Origin: SpSt-333 sp964371615
GTDB taxonomy: Bacteria > Bacteroidota > Ignavibacteria > UBA10030 > UBA8401
Direction: 5' to 3'
DNA: 64,000 bases
NCBI GenBank assembly: GCA_964371615.1
Contig: CAYJMS010000001.1
Span: 1,178,001-1,242,000 of the forward strand
The position numbers and the translations under genes were made by a program. This document shows positions 42,512 through 50,244 of the stretch, piece by piece (the first letter of the stretch is position 1; each line of letters starts with the position of its first letter). The notes under the pieces are model-generated. The model saw nothing but the letters and a program-made list of their open reading frames with translations, was not told where the DNA came from and made no database searches.

Positions 42512-43668
42512 TCACACCGGAACGTTTGCGGACATATCTTTTTTGGTTCCTGTTGCTGCAATGTTGTATTATATCCATTTCAATTGCTGCTGCCTCATTA
42601 CTGCTCACTCTCACTTTCCTGACGATTGTGGCATTGATCGGAATTGAAAAAAAATGGATTGTCCGTAGAACGCCTCTCGATCTGGCTTTTCTAGCGTATG
42701 CTATCATCGAATTCATCGCCGCATTTAATTCGGTCGATCAAAGCGATGCATTCAAGAATGCAAAACGTCTGCTGCTGATAGCAATAGTGTATGGTGTCGT
42801 AGCATCGTTCGACCGGCGTAAGCGAATTGAACGTGCTCTTTTAATTCTTGCAGTGATGGTTTCGATTTTGTCAACCGTCGAGGTGATCCTCTATGTATTG
42901 CGGGGAGATGATCGACTGACCGTATTTCAGCATTATATGACCGCCGGAGGTCTTAAGATGATTTCCGCATTGATGATTTTACCGTTTGCACTGGATTATG
43001 GTACGGCAAAAAAGTCACGAATTATTTTTATCGTCTCTCTTGTGCCGATTCTTGCCGCATTGATACTTACGAATACACGCAGTGCATGGCTCGGATTCAT
43101 TGCCGGTATGCTGGTGATGGGCGTGCTGTATTATCGATCGCTGTTTGCGTCTCTTGCCGTGTTGATTGCTTTCTTCTTTCTTTTAGCCCCGCAGCATCAA
43201 ATAGACCGGGCGAAAAGCATCGTTGATATGAACCATGCCAATAACGTCGGGCGTTTGACGATGTGGACAACGGGACTTCAAATGTGGAGCGATAAACCGA
43301 TACTGGGATACGGAGATATCGATTTATATAAATCGTATTCGCAGTATCGAACACCCGGAATCGACGAACCGGCCGGTCATTTACACAACACCTACATCCA
43401 TGTGTTGGTAACGCTGGGAACTGTAGGATTTATTACGGTGATGTGGCTCTTTTATTCGATCATGAAATCAGAATATTCGGTTTTCCGGAAACGGATGGGA
43501 AATTCATTAGTCCGTAATACTGCGCTCGGAGGTCTGGCGGTATTTTCGGGATTTCTCGTCAACGGACTTTTCGAATGGAATTTCGGCGATCACGAGATCA
43601 TGGTCTTCGTTTGGTTCACTGTCGGACTGGTGTTGGCGTCTGCAGAGACGGAACACGGTGAACCATGA
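42508..43668 (+). CDS. O-antigen ligase/polymerase-like membrane protein (WaaL/Wzy family)
   Basis: 386-aa protein with about ten membrane helices. The conserved Wzy_C block is visible: ALILTNTRSAWLGFIAGM near residues 185-200 and, after a periplasmic loop, HLHNTYIHVLVTLGTVGF near 290-308, where the His is expected to take part in catalysis. In WaaL these face the periplasm and join O-antigen to lipid A-core. The position after an MsbA-type flippase and between two core-type transferases supports an envelope glycan ligase. Ligase versus polymerase cannot be settled from sequence. Confidence 0.85.
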   Translation: MITPERLRTYLFWFLLLQCCIISISIAAASLLLTLTFLTIVALIGIEKKWIVRRTPLDLAFLAYAIIEFIAAFNSVDQSDAFKNAKRLLLIAIVYGVVASFDRRKRIERALLILAVMVSILSTVEVILYVLRGDDRLTVFQHYMTAGGLKMISALMILPFALDYGTAKKSRIIFIVSLVPILAALILTNTRSAWLGFIAGMLVMGVLYYRSLFASLAVLIAFFFLLAPQHQIDRAKSIVDMNHANNVGRLTMWTTGLQMWSDKPILGYGDIDLYKSYSQYRTPGIDEPAGHLHNTYIHVLVTLGTVGFITVMWLFYSIMKSEYSVFRKRMGNSLVRNTALGGLAVFSGFLVNGLFEWNFGDHEIMVFVWFTVGLVLASAETEHGEP

Positions 43669-44423
43669 ATAATATTTCTGTTATCGTAATCACAAAAAAC
43701 GAAGCGCATAACATTGGTGCGTGTCTTGAAAGTATCCGGTGGGCGAATGAGATCGTAATTGTTGATGCTGAAAGCGTCGACGAAACAGTCGCTCTCGCAA
43801 AGAAATACACAACGAAGGTTTTCGCCCGTCCATGGATGGGATTTGCTGCCGCTAAACAGTTCGCTCTCGAACAATGCAGCAATCAATGGATTCTCTGGCT
43901 TGATGCCGACGAGAGGGTAATGCCGGAACTGGCGGAAGAAATTCAGTCCGTGATGCAGGGAAAACCGGAGCAGGCGGCGTTTACCGTCGCACGGCGTGCG
44001 TATTTTTTAGGGAGATGGATACGGCATTCCGGATGGTATCCCGGCCGGGTGGCACGACTCTTCAATCGAAAATATGCTCGATTCAACTCCGCCGCCGTAC
44101 ACGAAGGTTTAGTGATCGACGGATCAGTCGGCGATCTCCTGCATGACCTGCTGCATTATACCGATCCGAATATTTATCATTACTTTTCAAAATATAACCG
44201 TTATACGACATTGGCCGCCGAAGAAACATTTGCGAAAGGAAAACAGGCAGGAGTATCCGATTTACTTATCAGACCTGCCTGGCAGTTTTTCAGGATGTAT
44301 GTGCTCCGTCTGGGAATGTTGGATGGCATACAGGGTTTATTGCTCGCACTATTTTCATCCTCGTATGTTTTTACAAAATACGCTAAATTACGGGAAAAGA
44401 AATTAACCATTCATAGTTCGTGA
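43665..44423 (+). CDS. Family 2 glycosyltransferase, LPS-core type (second paralogue)
   Basis: 252-aa paralogue of the transferase at 39831. Matching segments include ISVIVITKNEAHNIGACLES, EIVIVDAESVDET, LWLDADERVMPEL, YFLGRWIRHSGWYPGRVARL and AAVHEGLV. It differs most after residue 170, where acceptor binding is expected, so it may add a second, different sugar. Starts with an ATGA overlap after the ligase-like gene and closes the four-gene envelope-glycan set. Confidence 0.88.
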   Translation: MNNISVIVITKNEAHNIGACLESIRWANEIVIVDAESVDETVALAKKYTTKVFARPWMGFAAAKQFALEQCSNQWILWLDADERVMPELAEEIQSVMQGKPEQAAFTVARRAYFLGRWIRHSGWYPGRVARLFNRKYARFNSAAVHEGLVIDGSVGDLLHDLLHYTDPNIYHYFSKYNRYTTLAAEETFAKGKQAGVSDLLIRPAWQFFRMYVLRLGMLDGIQGLLLALFSSSYVFTKYAKLREKKLTIHSS

Positions 44424-44429
44424 ATCGCC

Positions 44430-44708
44430 ATGACCGACAAAGAAAAACATCAGATGTTGTTTATTCAATTGATCTCCTCCCTGCAGGCGGGCGCATTACA
44501 GCAGATGGGGAAAATAAAGAATCCTGCAACGGATACGATAGAACGGGATCTCACGCAGGCAGAATTCACTATCGACATGATAGATATGATTGCAGCAAAG
44601 ACCAGGGGGAATAATTCGCCGGAAGAGGAACGATTCCTCACTACTCTACTGGCTGAATTGAAACTCAACTATGTCGACGAAAAGTCGAAAGAACAGAAAC
44701 CGCAATGA
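44430..44708 (+). CDS. DUF1844 protein
   Basis: 92-aa cytoplasmic protein of the DUF1844 family, found mainly in Bacteroidota, Chlorobi and related phyla; function unknown. The family pattern is MLFIQLISSLQAGALQQMGKIKNP (split in two halves), then EFTIDMIDMIAAKTRGN and the C-terminal FLTTLLAELKLNYVDE. An all-alpha fold is expected. It lies six bases after the glycosyltransferase and overlaps nadK by four bases, so it is probably translated with nadK. Confidence 0.85.
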   Translation: MTDKEKHQMLFIQLISSLQAGALQQMGKIKNPATDTIERDLTQAEFTIDMIDMIAAKTRGNNSPEEERFLTTLLAELKLNYVDEKSKEQKPQ

Positions 44709-45601
44709 AAATCGGAGTTTTCGGAAACACCAGCAAAAGTTCTCTTCCCGCAGCGGTCACAGCGCTGCTGACGCTGGGGAAAAAATACGGCCTTGAATTT
44801 GTTTTTCACGACGATCTTAAAACAACTCTCGCGGAACTGAACCGCGATGTGACAGGCCTGTATCCGTTTCTCCCGGCGCCGGAACTGGTAGCGGTGTCCA
44901 ATCTTATTGTGGCTTTCGGCGGTGATGGGACAATTCTTTCCGCTGCCCGCATGGTCGGACGGTCTCAGGTGCCGATTCTGGGCATTAATCTCGGAAAACT
45001 TGGATTCCTTGCCGAAGCATCGCCGGACGATCTTGACTCTTTCTTTCAGGTTATTTCGACCGGACATCATGTTGTCGAAGAACGGTCTCTGTTGAGCATC
45101 CACATGGAAAATGAGAAAACTGACATGCATGCGCTCAATGAAGTGGTGATCGATAAGAGCAGTTCATCGCGCGTTATTCATCTGTCGGTCTGCGTGAATA
45201 ACGAGCATCTTGTCAGTTATCAAGGAGACGGCATCATCATCGCGACACCCACCGGTTCCACCGGTTATGCTCTTGCGGCAGGTGGACCGATTATTGCTCC
45301 CGCGACCGATGTGGTCGTCATTCAACCGATCTCTCCGCATTCCCTTTCTGCTCGAACGGTGATTGTGCCGGATACGAGCGTTTTGCGCGTTGATGTCGCG
45401 CATCTGTCCGAACATGCACGAGTCACTGCGGATGGTCAATCCGAAATGACGTTTGCACCGCCGAATAGTATTTTTATCCGCAAAGCGGACTATTCCGTAA
45501 AATTGATTAAGCGGAAAGATCGTTCGTATTATGACGTTCTCCGTGCAAAATTATTGTGGGGGAGCGATATCAGGTTGTCCAAAAACGAAAATAAGAAATG
45601 A
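44705..45601 (+). CDS. nadK: NAD kinase
   Basis: Phosphorylates NAD to NADP. 298 aa. The diagnostic GGDGTIL (AFGGDGTILSAAR) lies near residues 76-82, followed by LGINLGKLGFLAE, the NE motif in ALNEVVIDK, and the Gly-rich DGIIIATPTGSTGYALAAGGP near 178-198. C-terminal ISPHSLSART and ADGQSEMTF complete the fold. Overlaps DUF1844 upstream and the thioredoxin-like lipoprotein downstream by four bases each. Confidence 0.96.
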   Translation: MKIGVFGNTSKSSLPAAVTALLTLGKKYGLEFVFHDDLKTTLAELNRDVTGLYPFLPAPELVAVSNLIVAFGGDGTILSAARMVGRSQVPILGINLGKLGFLAEASPDDLDSFFQVISTGHHVVEERSLLSIHMENEKTDMHALNEVVIDKSSSSRVIHLSVCVNNEHLVSYQGDGIIIATPTGSTGYALAAGGPIIAPATDVVVIQPISPHSLSARTVIVPDTSVLRVDVAHLSEHARVTADGQSEMTFAPPNSIFIRKADYSVKLIKRKDRSYYDVLRAKLLWGSDIRLSKNENKK

Positions 45602-46104
45602 AGATTCTTGTTGTCATACTATTGCTGCTGTGTTCCGGTTGCGGAACTTCAGAGACGTACACAGTCGAGCGGGAATCGCCGATGACTGTCATCATCACCG
45701 GTGAGTTTGACCGTGATGTTTTACAGTCGGATGAAGTTTGCAAGGTATGGTTCGAGCAGCACTATGCTGAATATCGCATTGATTCGACACTGACCGAGGA
45801 AATCGGTAGAATGCAGAAAAATATCAGCTATATCATTGTTGCAGGGACATGGTGCGGTGACTCAAAGCGGCAGATTCCGAGGTTGTTTAAGATTTTCGAT
45901 ACTGCAGAGATTTCCGAAAATCAAGTGAGAATGTTCGGTGTTGATCGAACTAAGAAAAGCGACAATCCGGAATTGGAAAAGTACATGGTACAGTTTGTTC
46001 CGACTATTATAGTGTTACGCAATGAACAGGAAATAGGAAGAATAGTAGAAAGTCCCACAGAGACACTTGAAGATGATCTGGTGTCATTCCTTCGCCGGCC
46101 GTGA
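45598..46104 (+). CDS. Thioredoxin-like lipoprotein with CxxS active site
   Basis: 168-aa lipoprotein (lipobox LCSGC, Cys16) with a thioredoxin fold. The active-site region is AGTWCGDSKRQIPRLFKI near residues 82-98, where the usual CxxC is CGDS: only the first Cys remains. The cis-Pro segment FVPTIIVLRNEQEIGRI is intact. Such CxxS proteins usually act as isomerases, reductases of mixed disulfides or binding proteins rather than as dithiol oxidants. It is the last gene of the envelope-nadK run and abuts a convergent gene with no gap. Confidence 0.8.
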   Translation: MKILVVILLLLCSGCGTSETYTVERESPMTVIITGEFDRDVLQSDEVCKVWFEQHYAEYRIDSTLTEEIGRMQKNISYIIVAGTWCGDSKRQIPRLFKIFDTAEISENQVRMFGVDRTKKSDNPELEKYMVQFVPTIIVLRNEQEIGRIVESPTETLEDDLVSFLRRP

Positions 46105-46500
46105 TCATCTGATCGTATCGGTTGCCCCTTCCATAATCCATTGTTTGAATCCTCGTAACTGATTCAATGTCAGCGACCTCATTGGAGGCATCGGTGCCGA
46201 TCCGGCGCGTCCTTCAATGCTCCAGATCAGTCTGCTGAGCGATGTATCGCCGGGAATGACTACGTCGTAAAATCGCTGTTTGATACCGGTATAATCCGAA
46301 AGGTCGAGATTGCTCGCCTGAGTTTGAACATCGTGGCAGCCGGATGTTGCACACGCGATATTAAATAAGGGCTGTATGGTCCGGTAATAGCTGATATTCG
46401 ATTCGGGAAAGACTATGTCTTCGATCTTGCTGACCGGATTTGAATCATCCTTACACGATGCAAAGAAAAGTCCCAGTACGATGACGACCGTGAATCTCAT
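46105..46500 (-). CDS. Lipoprotein with cytochrome-c-like CX4CH motif
   Basis: 131-aa lipoprotein (lipobox FFASC, Cys16) resembling the small cytochrome-c-like domains common in Bacteroidota and Planctomycetes. After IQPLFNIACATSGCHD a CX4CH heme-type motif is visible, followed by ASNLDLSDYTGI, GDTSLSRLIWSIEG and a Met in PMPPMRSLTLNQL that could be the second heme ligand. The spacing is four residues, not the usual two, so covalent heme attachment would need a matching lyase; a structural Cys pair is the alternative. It overlaps the upstream 5'-nucleotidase by four bases. Confidence 0.7.
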   Translation of the reverse strand: MRFTVVIVLGLFFASCKDDSNPVSKIEDIVFPESNISYYRTIQPLFNIACATSGCHDVQTQASNLDLSDYTGIKQRFYDVVIPGDTSLSRLIWSIEGRAGSAPMPPMRSLTLNQLRGFKQWIMEGATDTIR

Positions 46501-47993
46501 TCTTCCGCCTCTTTAATCCGATTGTCGATGATGGACGTGATGGTCTTTTGGGCTCTTGCCGCTTCTATCAAGACATCCCTGTCGATAACATTCATAGGCA
46601 TAATTTGTGATTCCGTCAATTCGATGCCGAAATATTTCTTGGATTGCGCCGCAACATAGTTGTTGGTGACGATCGAATAGATCTTTTTTCCTTCCAGCGG
46701 CTTGTTGCCGATTTTCACATTGTGAAGAGATCGTACGCCGTTCTTGACGACATACACATACGAAACGCCCGAAATCTGACAGAGATCGTCGTTACCCGTA
46801 ACCTGGTGGGCGAGCATCGAACGTAATGTCTTGCCGTCGACCGAGAATGTCACCAGTGTATTGCTGAACGGACTGATTTCCCAGAAATCCCGGACCGTCA
46901 GATTCCCCGCAAGGGCTTCTTTTCTGATACCGCCGCTGTTTTGGAATGCTACATCGGTCTTCGCATAATCGCGCATCGCATCCGAAATCCAATTGCCGAT
47001 ATTGCTCTCGCCGCGGCTGGAACGTTTCCAATCCGTTTGCAATACGGCGATGACTTCATTCATTTCTTTGTCTGCCAGTTGTTCAAGTTCGGTCACCGTG
47101 GCGGCAACGATCGGGTCGGGAACGATGTCGGCGGTGCGGCATTCGATAAGATCGGATGAAAAACGCAGGACGGTATCGCGGCGCACGTCAACCGTAAGAT
47201 CGATTTTTCCCAGCCAGCGCCCCCGTGAACCCGCCTGGGTAATGAGGATGCCGTTGACATTTTTTGGACGGAAAAGCGGAGTATGACTATGACCGCCGAC
47301 AATCACATCAATATCCGGCGAAAGGACCGCGAGCAGACTGTCTTCTGTAACTCCCTGATGAGTGAGCGCCACAATGATGTCGGCGCCCTGAGAACGTAAT
47401 TCCGGAACCAATGCATTGAATGTTTCTGACAGCGACTGCACCAATAAACCGTCGATATTCTTCGGCAATGACAGCGTGGTCAATTCCGTGGTCATCAATC
47501 CAACGACCGCAACACGAACACTGCCGATGTTCTTGATGATATATTTTTTTACAAACGGCTCGAGGTTTATTTTATGAACAAGATTTGCCGATAGTATCGG
47601 AAATTGTGCAGACGTGATTACTTCCGTCAATGAAAGGTAACCGTAATCGAATTCGTGATTGCCGAGGGTCATTGCGTCCGGTTGAAGTAAGTTCATTAAT
47701 TGGATCTGAGAACTTCCTTTGGTAATCGTGGAAATAGGACTACCCTGGAAGTCATCACCGGCATTCAGGACCAATGTGGCCGTATCACCGCGATCATATT
47801 TTTTGATATACGATGCCAGCGTGGCACTTCCGCCGACAAGATACGTGGTATCGGTATTGGAGGTTCTATTTCTCGTCCGGATCTGGTACGGTAAATTTTG
47901 GGAATGGAAGTCGTTCCAATGGAGAATCGTGATCGTAACTTCTTGCGCCACAAGTGACGAGGAGAGGAGCAGAAAAAATAGGAGCCTGATCAT
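46497..47993 (-). CDS. Exported 5'-nucleotidase/metallophosphatase (UshA family)
   Basis: 498-aa exported two-domain phosphatase that releases phosphate from nucleotides or UDP-sugars outside the inner membrane. Signal peptide MIRLLFFLLLSSSLVAQ. The metallophosphatase domain (about 20-280) has HWNDFHSQ, NAGDDFQGSP, TLGNHEFDYG and GGHSHTPLF, covering the two-metal ligands. The C-terminal 5'-nucleotidase domain (about 320-490) has ESNIGNWISDAMRDYA, NSGGIRKE and FSNTLVTFSVDGK. It begins a two-gene transcript with the heme-motif lipoprotein. Confidence 0.92.
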   Translation of the reverse strand: MIRLLFFLLLSSSLVAQEVTITILHWNDFHSQNLPYQIRTRNRTSNTDTTYLVGGSATLASYIKKYDRGDTATLVLNAGDDFQGSPISTITKGSSQIQLMNLLQPDAMTLGNHEFDYGYLSLTEVITSAQFPILSANLVHKINLEPFVKKYIIKNIGSVRVAVVGLMTTELTTLSLPKNIDGLLVQSLSETFNALVPELRSQGADIIVALTHQGVTEDSLLAVLSPDIDVIVGGHSHTPLFRPKNVNGILITQAGSRGRWLGKIDLTVDVRRDTVLRFSSDLIECRTADIVPDPIVAATVTELEQLADKEMNEVIAVLQTDWKRSSRGESNIGNWISDAMRDYAKTDVAFQNSGGIRKEALAGNLTVRDFWEISPFSNTLVTFSVDGKTLRSMLAHQVTGNDDLCQISGVSYVYVVKNGVRSLHNVKIGNKPLEGKKIYSIVTNNYVAAQSKKYFGIELTESQIMPMNVIDRDVLIEAARAQKTITSIIDNRIKEAEE

Positions 47994-48105
47994 ACATTTC
48001 CTTTCAATTCAAAATATACCGTTGACAGCATGGGTTGTCTGAAAAAAACCATTCTCTGATGACCAATATAGTGAATGTTGATGAAAAAAATTGTATAATC
48101 TCTGT

Positions 48106-48798
48106 ATGAAAATGATTTTCAGTATAGTATTCACCGTTATGCTGCTCCAAGGACAGGATTTCGGATACACCTATTATACGATGACCGATTTCCGATCATT
48201 AGGTGTCAGCTATAATATTCAGGAATTTTCCCCATCCGGTTCGAATCCTTTATCGGATTCTTTACGAATCCGGTTTACGACGGCAATGCCGATGTTTGAA
48301 TATCGTGAAATGCAGGCGCGTGTTGCTGTCGGATATCAGTCGTATTCAATAAACGGCAGATCAAGCAATGCATTCTCAGTTTTTATGGAAAGCGGCAATG
48401 ATTTCTCTCTTTCGGGTAAGGAACAACGGAGCGGCTTTTTTATCCCTGTAAAATTATCGGCAAATTATCTTCGGGCGGAGAATCCTCAGCAGGGACAAAG
48501 GAATTTTGATATAGGCAGTTTGGGTGTCGGTACTGGAATGAAATATCGATATATCGCAAAAACCTTCGGACTGCAGGCTTCTGCGACCGGCTCACTGCAC
48601 TATGCCAGCGTGGGATTTGGAACCGAATACGGGTCACAAACGTCATTGACAGGAGAGATACAATGTATATTTCCGGAATTGATTTTTGACGGATTGATTG
48701 CCGGATATCGGTATGAACGCCTGGAGTGGGATATGAGCGACACTCACTTGAACTACCGACGGTTCTATCACGGACCGTTTATCGGTATCTTCTTTTAG
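48106..48798 (+). CDS. Putative exported beta-barrel protein, unknown
   Basis: Not a family I recognise. From ATG 48106 the protein has 230 aa with an N-terminal hydrophobic signal-like segment (MIFSIVFTVMLLQGQ). The rest alternates polar and aromatic residues in strand-like stretches (ARVAVGYQSYSI, FIPVKLSANYLRAE, LQASATGSLHYASVGFG, LIAGYRYERLEW) and ends in GPFIGIFF, a terminal Phe as in outer-membrane barrels. A small outer-membrane barrel is therefore likely. No ribosome binding site is seen and TATAAT lies six bases upstream. Convergent with the photolyase gene. Confidence 0.6.
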   Translation: MKMIFSIVFTVMLLQGQDFGYTYYTMTDFRSLGVSYNIQEFSPSGSNPLSDSLRIRFTTAMPMFEYREMQARVAVGYQSYSINGRSSNAFSVFMESGNDFSLSGKEQRSGFFIPVKLSANYLRAENPQQGQRNFDIGSLGVGTGMKYRYIAKTFGLQASATGSLHYASVGFGTEYGSQTSLTGEIQCIFPELIFDGLIAGYRYERLEWDMSDTHLNYRRFYHGPFIGIFF

Positions 48799-48836
48799 CT
48801 GTTTACCGCGATGAAAATTGTTGCGAACTTCCAGCC

Positions 48837-50243
48837 TTACAAAATATTCTGTTGACGAATGTATTCCTTGACATCGAATTTCGATTCACATCCCCTGTAA
48901 TTCATATACCGTACTTTTCCATACACCGGCCTGTCAAACCACGCACGATCATGCACACCGCCAATGCTCCATGCAATACCGGCATAACCGTTTGGATCAC
49001 GGCCATCCAGCTCATATTTGTCATTTAGATAAATTGCAATCATCATTGCCTCTTCCGGTGACGGGGTCCATTCCAAAATCTTTTTTGCCCAATACATCCT
49101 CATGTATCCGTGCATTTTACCTTTTTTTATCATCTGGATTTGTGCGGCATTCCAGAGAGGATCATGTGTTTCCGCCTGCTCAAATTGTTTCAGAGAATAG
49201 AGATATTCTCTCTTGTCTTTTCTGTGTTCGTTGAGAGATTGTTTTGCCCAAGCCGGAAATCCATCAAACGATGCATACTGTGTATTATAGAAAGTAAAGT
49301 TATCCGCAAGTTCACGACGCACAATCAATTCTTCCAGCAATGATTCGGCGTCGCCTCGTGTGATATCGGCACCATTTTTTTTCTTCCGGACAATTGTCTG
49401 TATATCATTTCCGGTGAGATGCAGCGTTTCCAAAGCGACACGTTGCGGGGCAATGTGACCGAAATGTAGATATGGAGAGAGATTCGATTGTCCGTCAAGG
49501 GCGGGATCGTTTCTCGATTCTCCGTAACCTTTTAACCGGTGGCGTAAGAAACTATTCATCATTCGACGACCCTCATGTTCGCCCGGTATAATCCATTTCA
49601 CTTCATCAACGGTTCTGTCGATCTTCAGTTTCTTATGCACGGCATCCCATTCAATCGGATTGGACGGGTGATTCCATGGAAACGGATGCTTCCGCACTCT
49701 GGGAAATTCATCCAAAAATTCCGGAAGCAGGCGGTGTAATTTCGGACGGATCGTATAAGCGCCAAACTCCTGTTTCCCTGAGGCGATCCATGCCGGGACG
49801 ATGTTGTGGGCATCGACGACATACATTGATGCATTAATCTTTTCCGCTACTTTCTGTTTGCTGTGTACCACGTTTGCGAGTGGATTGAAATCCGTGACCA
49901 ATGATGTACCATCATATTTCTTCACGAAATTTGGAATTTCCGTTTCCGGTGTTCCGGTACAAAGGTAGAATGGGATCTGCTTTTCACGCAATAATTGTTC
50001 CGTCTCTCGTAATCCATTAATGATGAAACTGTACGTGCGCTCTGTTGCTTCAGAGAAATCCGGCGAAAGGCAGTAAACAACGGAGAGAGACAGTCGCCGT
50101 TCCAGTGCCAATGATTGAGCATAGAGTAATGCCCAATTGTCATTTATCCTCATTTCCCGGTCCATCCAATACATAACAGTGCCGTTCTCACGCGGTACGT
50201 TATTTAAAGAGGAAATCCGATTTACATTGACCGTTTTCGACAT
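48837..50243 (-). CDS. Class II CPD photolyase
   Basis: FAD-dependent enzyme that repairs UV-induced cyclobutane pyrimidine dimers with blue light. 468 aa. It has an N-terminal photolyase domain (about 20-150; VMYWMDREMRINDNWALLYA, split) and a FAD-binding domain (about 200-460). Class II marks are SNLSPYLHFGHIAPQRV, ELIVRRELADNFTFYN, the HGYMRMYWAKKILEW segment and DGRDPNGYAGIAWSIGGVHD. Starts one base after the stop of the upstream secreted esterase gene, so it may share that transcript. Confidence 0.94.
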   Translation of the reverse strand: MSKTVNVNRISSLNNVPRENGTVMYWMDREMRINDNWALLYAQSLALERRLSLSVVYCLSPDFSEATERTYSFIINGLRETEQLLREKQIPFYLCTGTPETEIPNFVKKYDGTSLVTDFNPLANVVHSKQKVAEKINASMYVVDAHNIVPAWIASGKQEFGAYTIRPKLHRLLPEFLDEFPRVRKHPFPWNHPSNPIEWDAVHKKLKIDRTVDEVKWIIPGEHEGRRMMNSFLRHRLKGYGESRNDPALDGQSNLSPYLHFGHIAPQRVALETLHLTGNDIQTIVRKKKNGADITRGDAESLLEELIVRRELADNFTFYNTQYASFDGFPAWAKQSLNEHRKDKREYLYSLKQFEQAETHDPLWNAAQIQMIKKGKMHGYMRMYWAKKILEWTPSPEEAMMIAIYLNDKYELDGRDPNGYAGIAWSIGGVHDRAWFDRPVYGKVRYMNYRGCESKFDVKEYIRQQNIL

Positions 50244-50244
50244 A

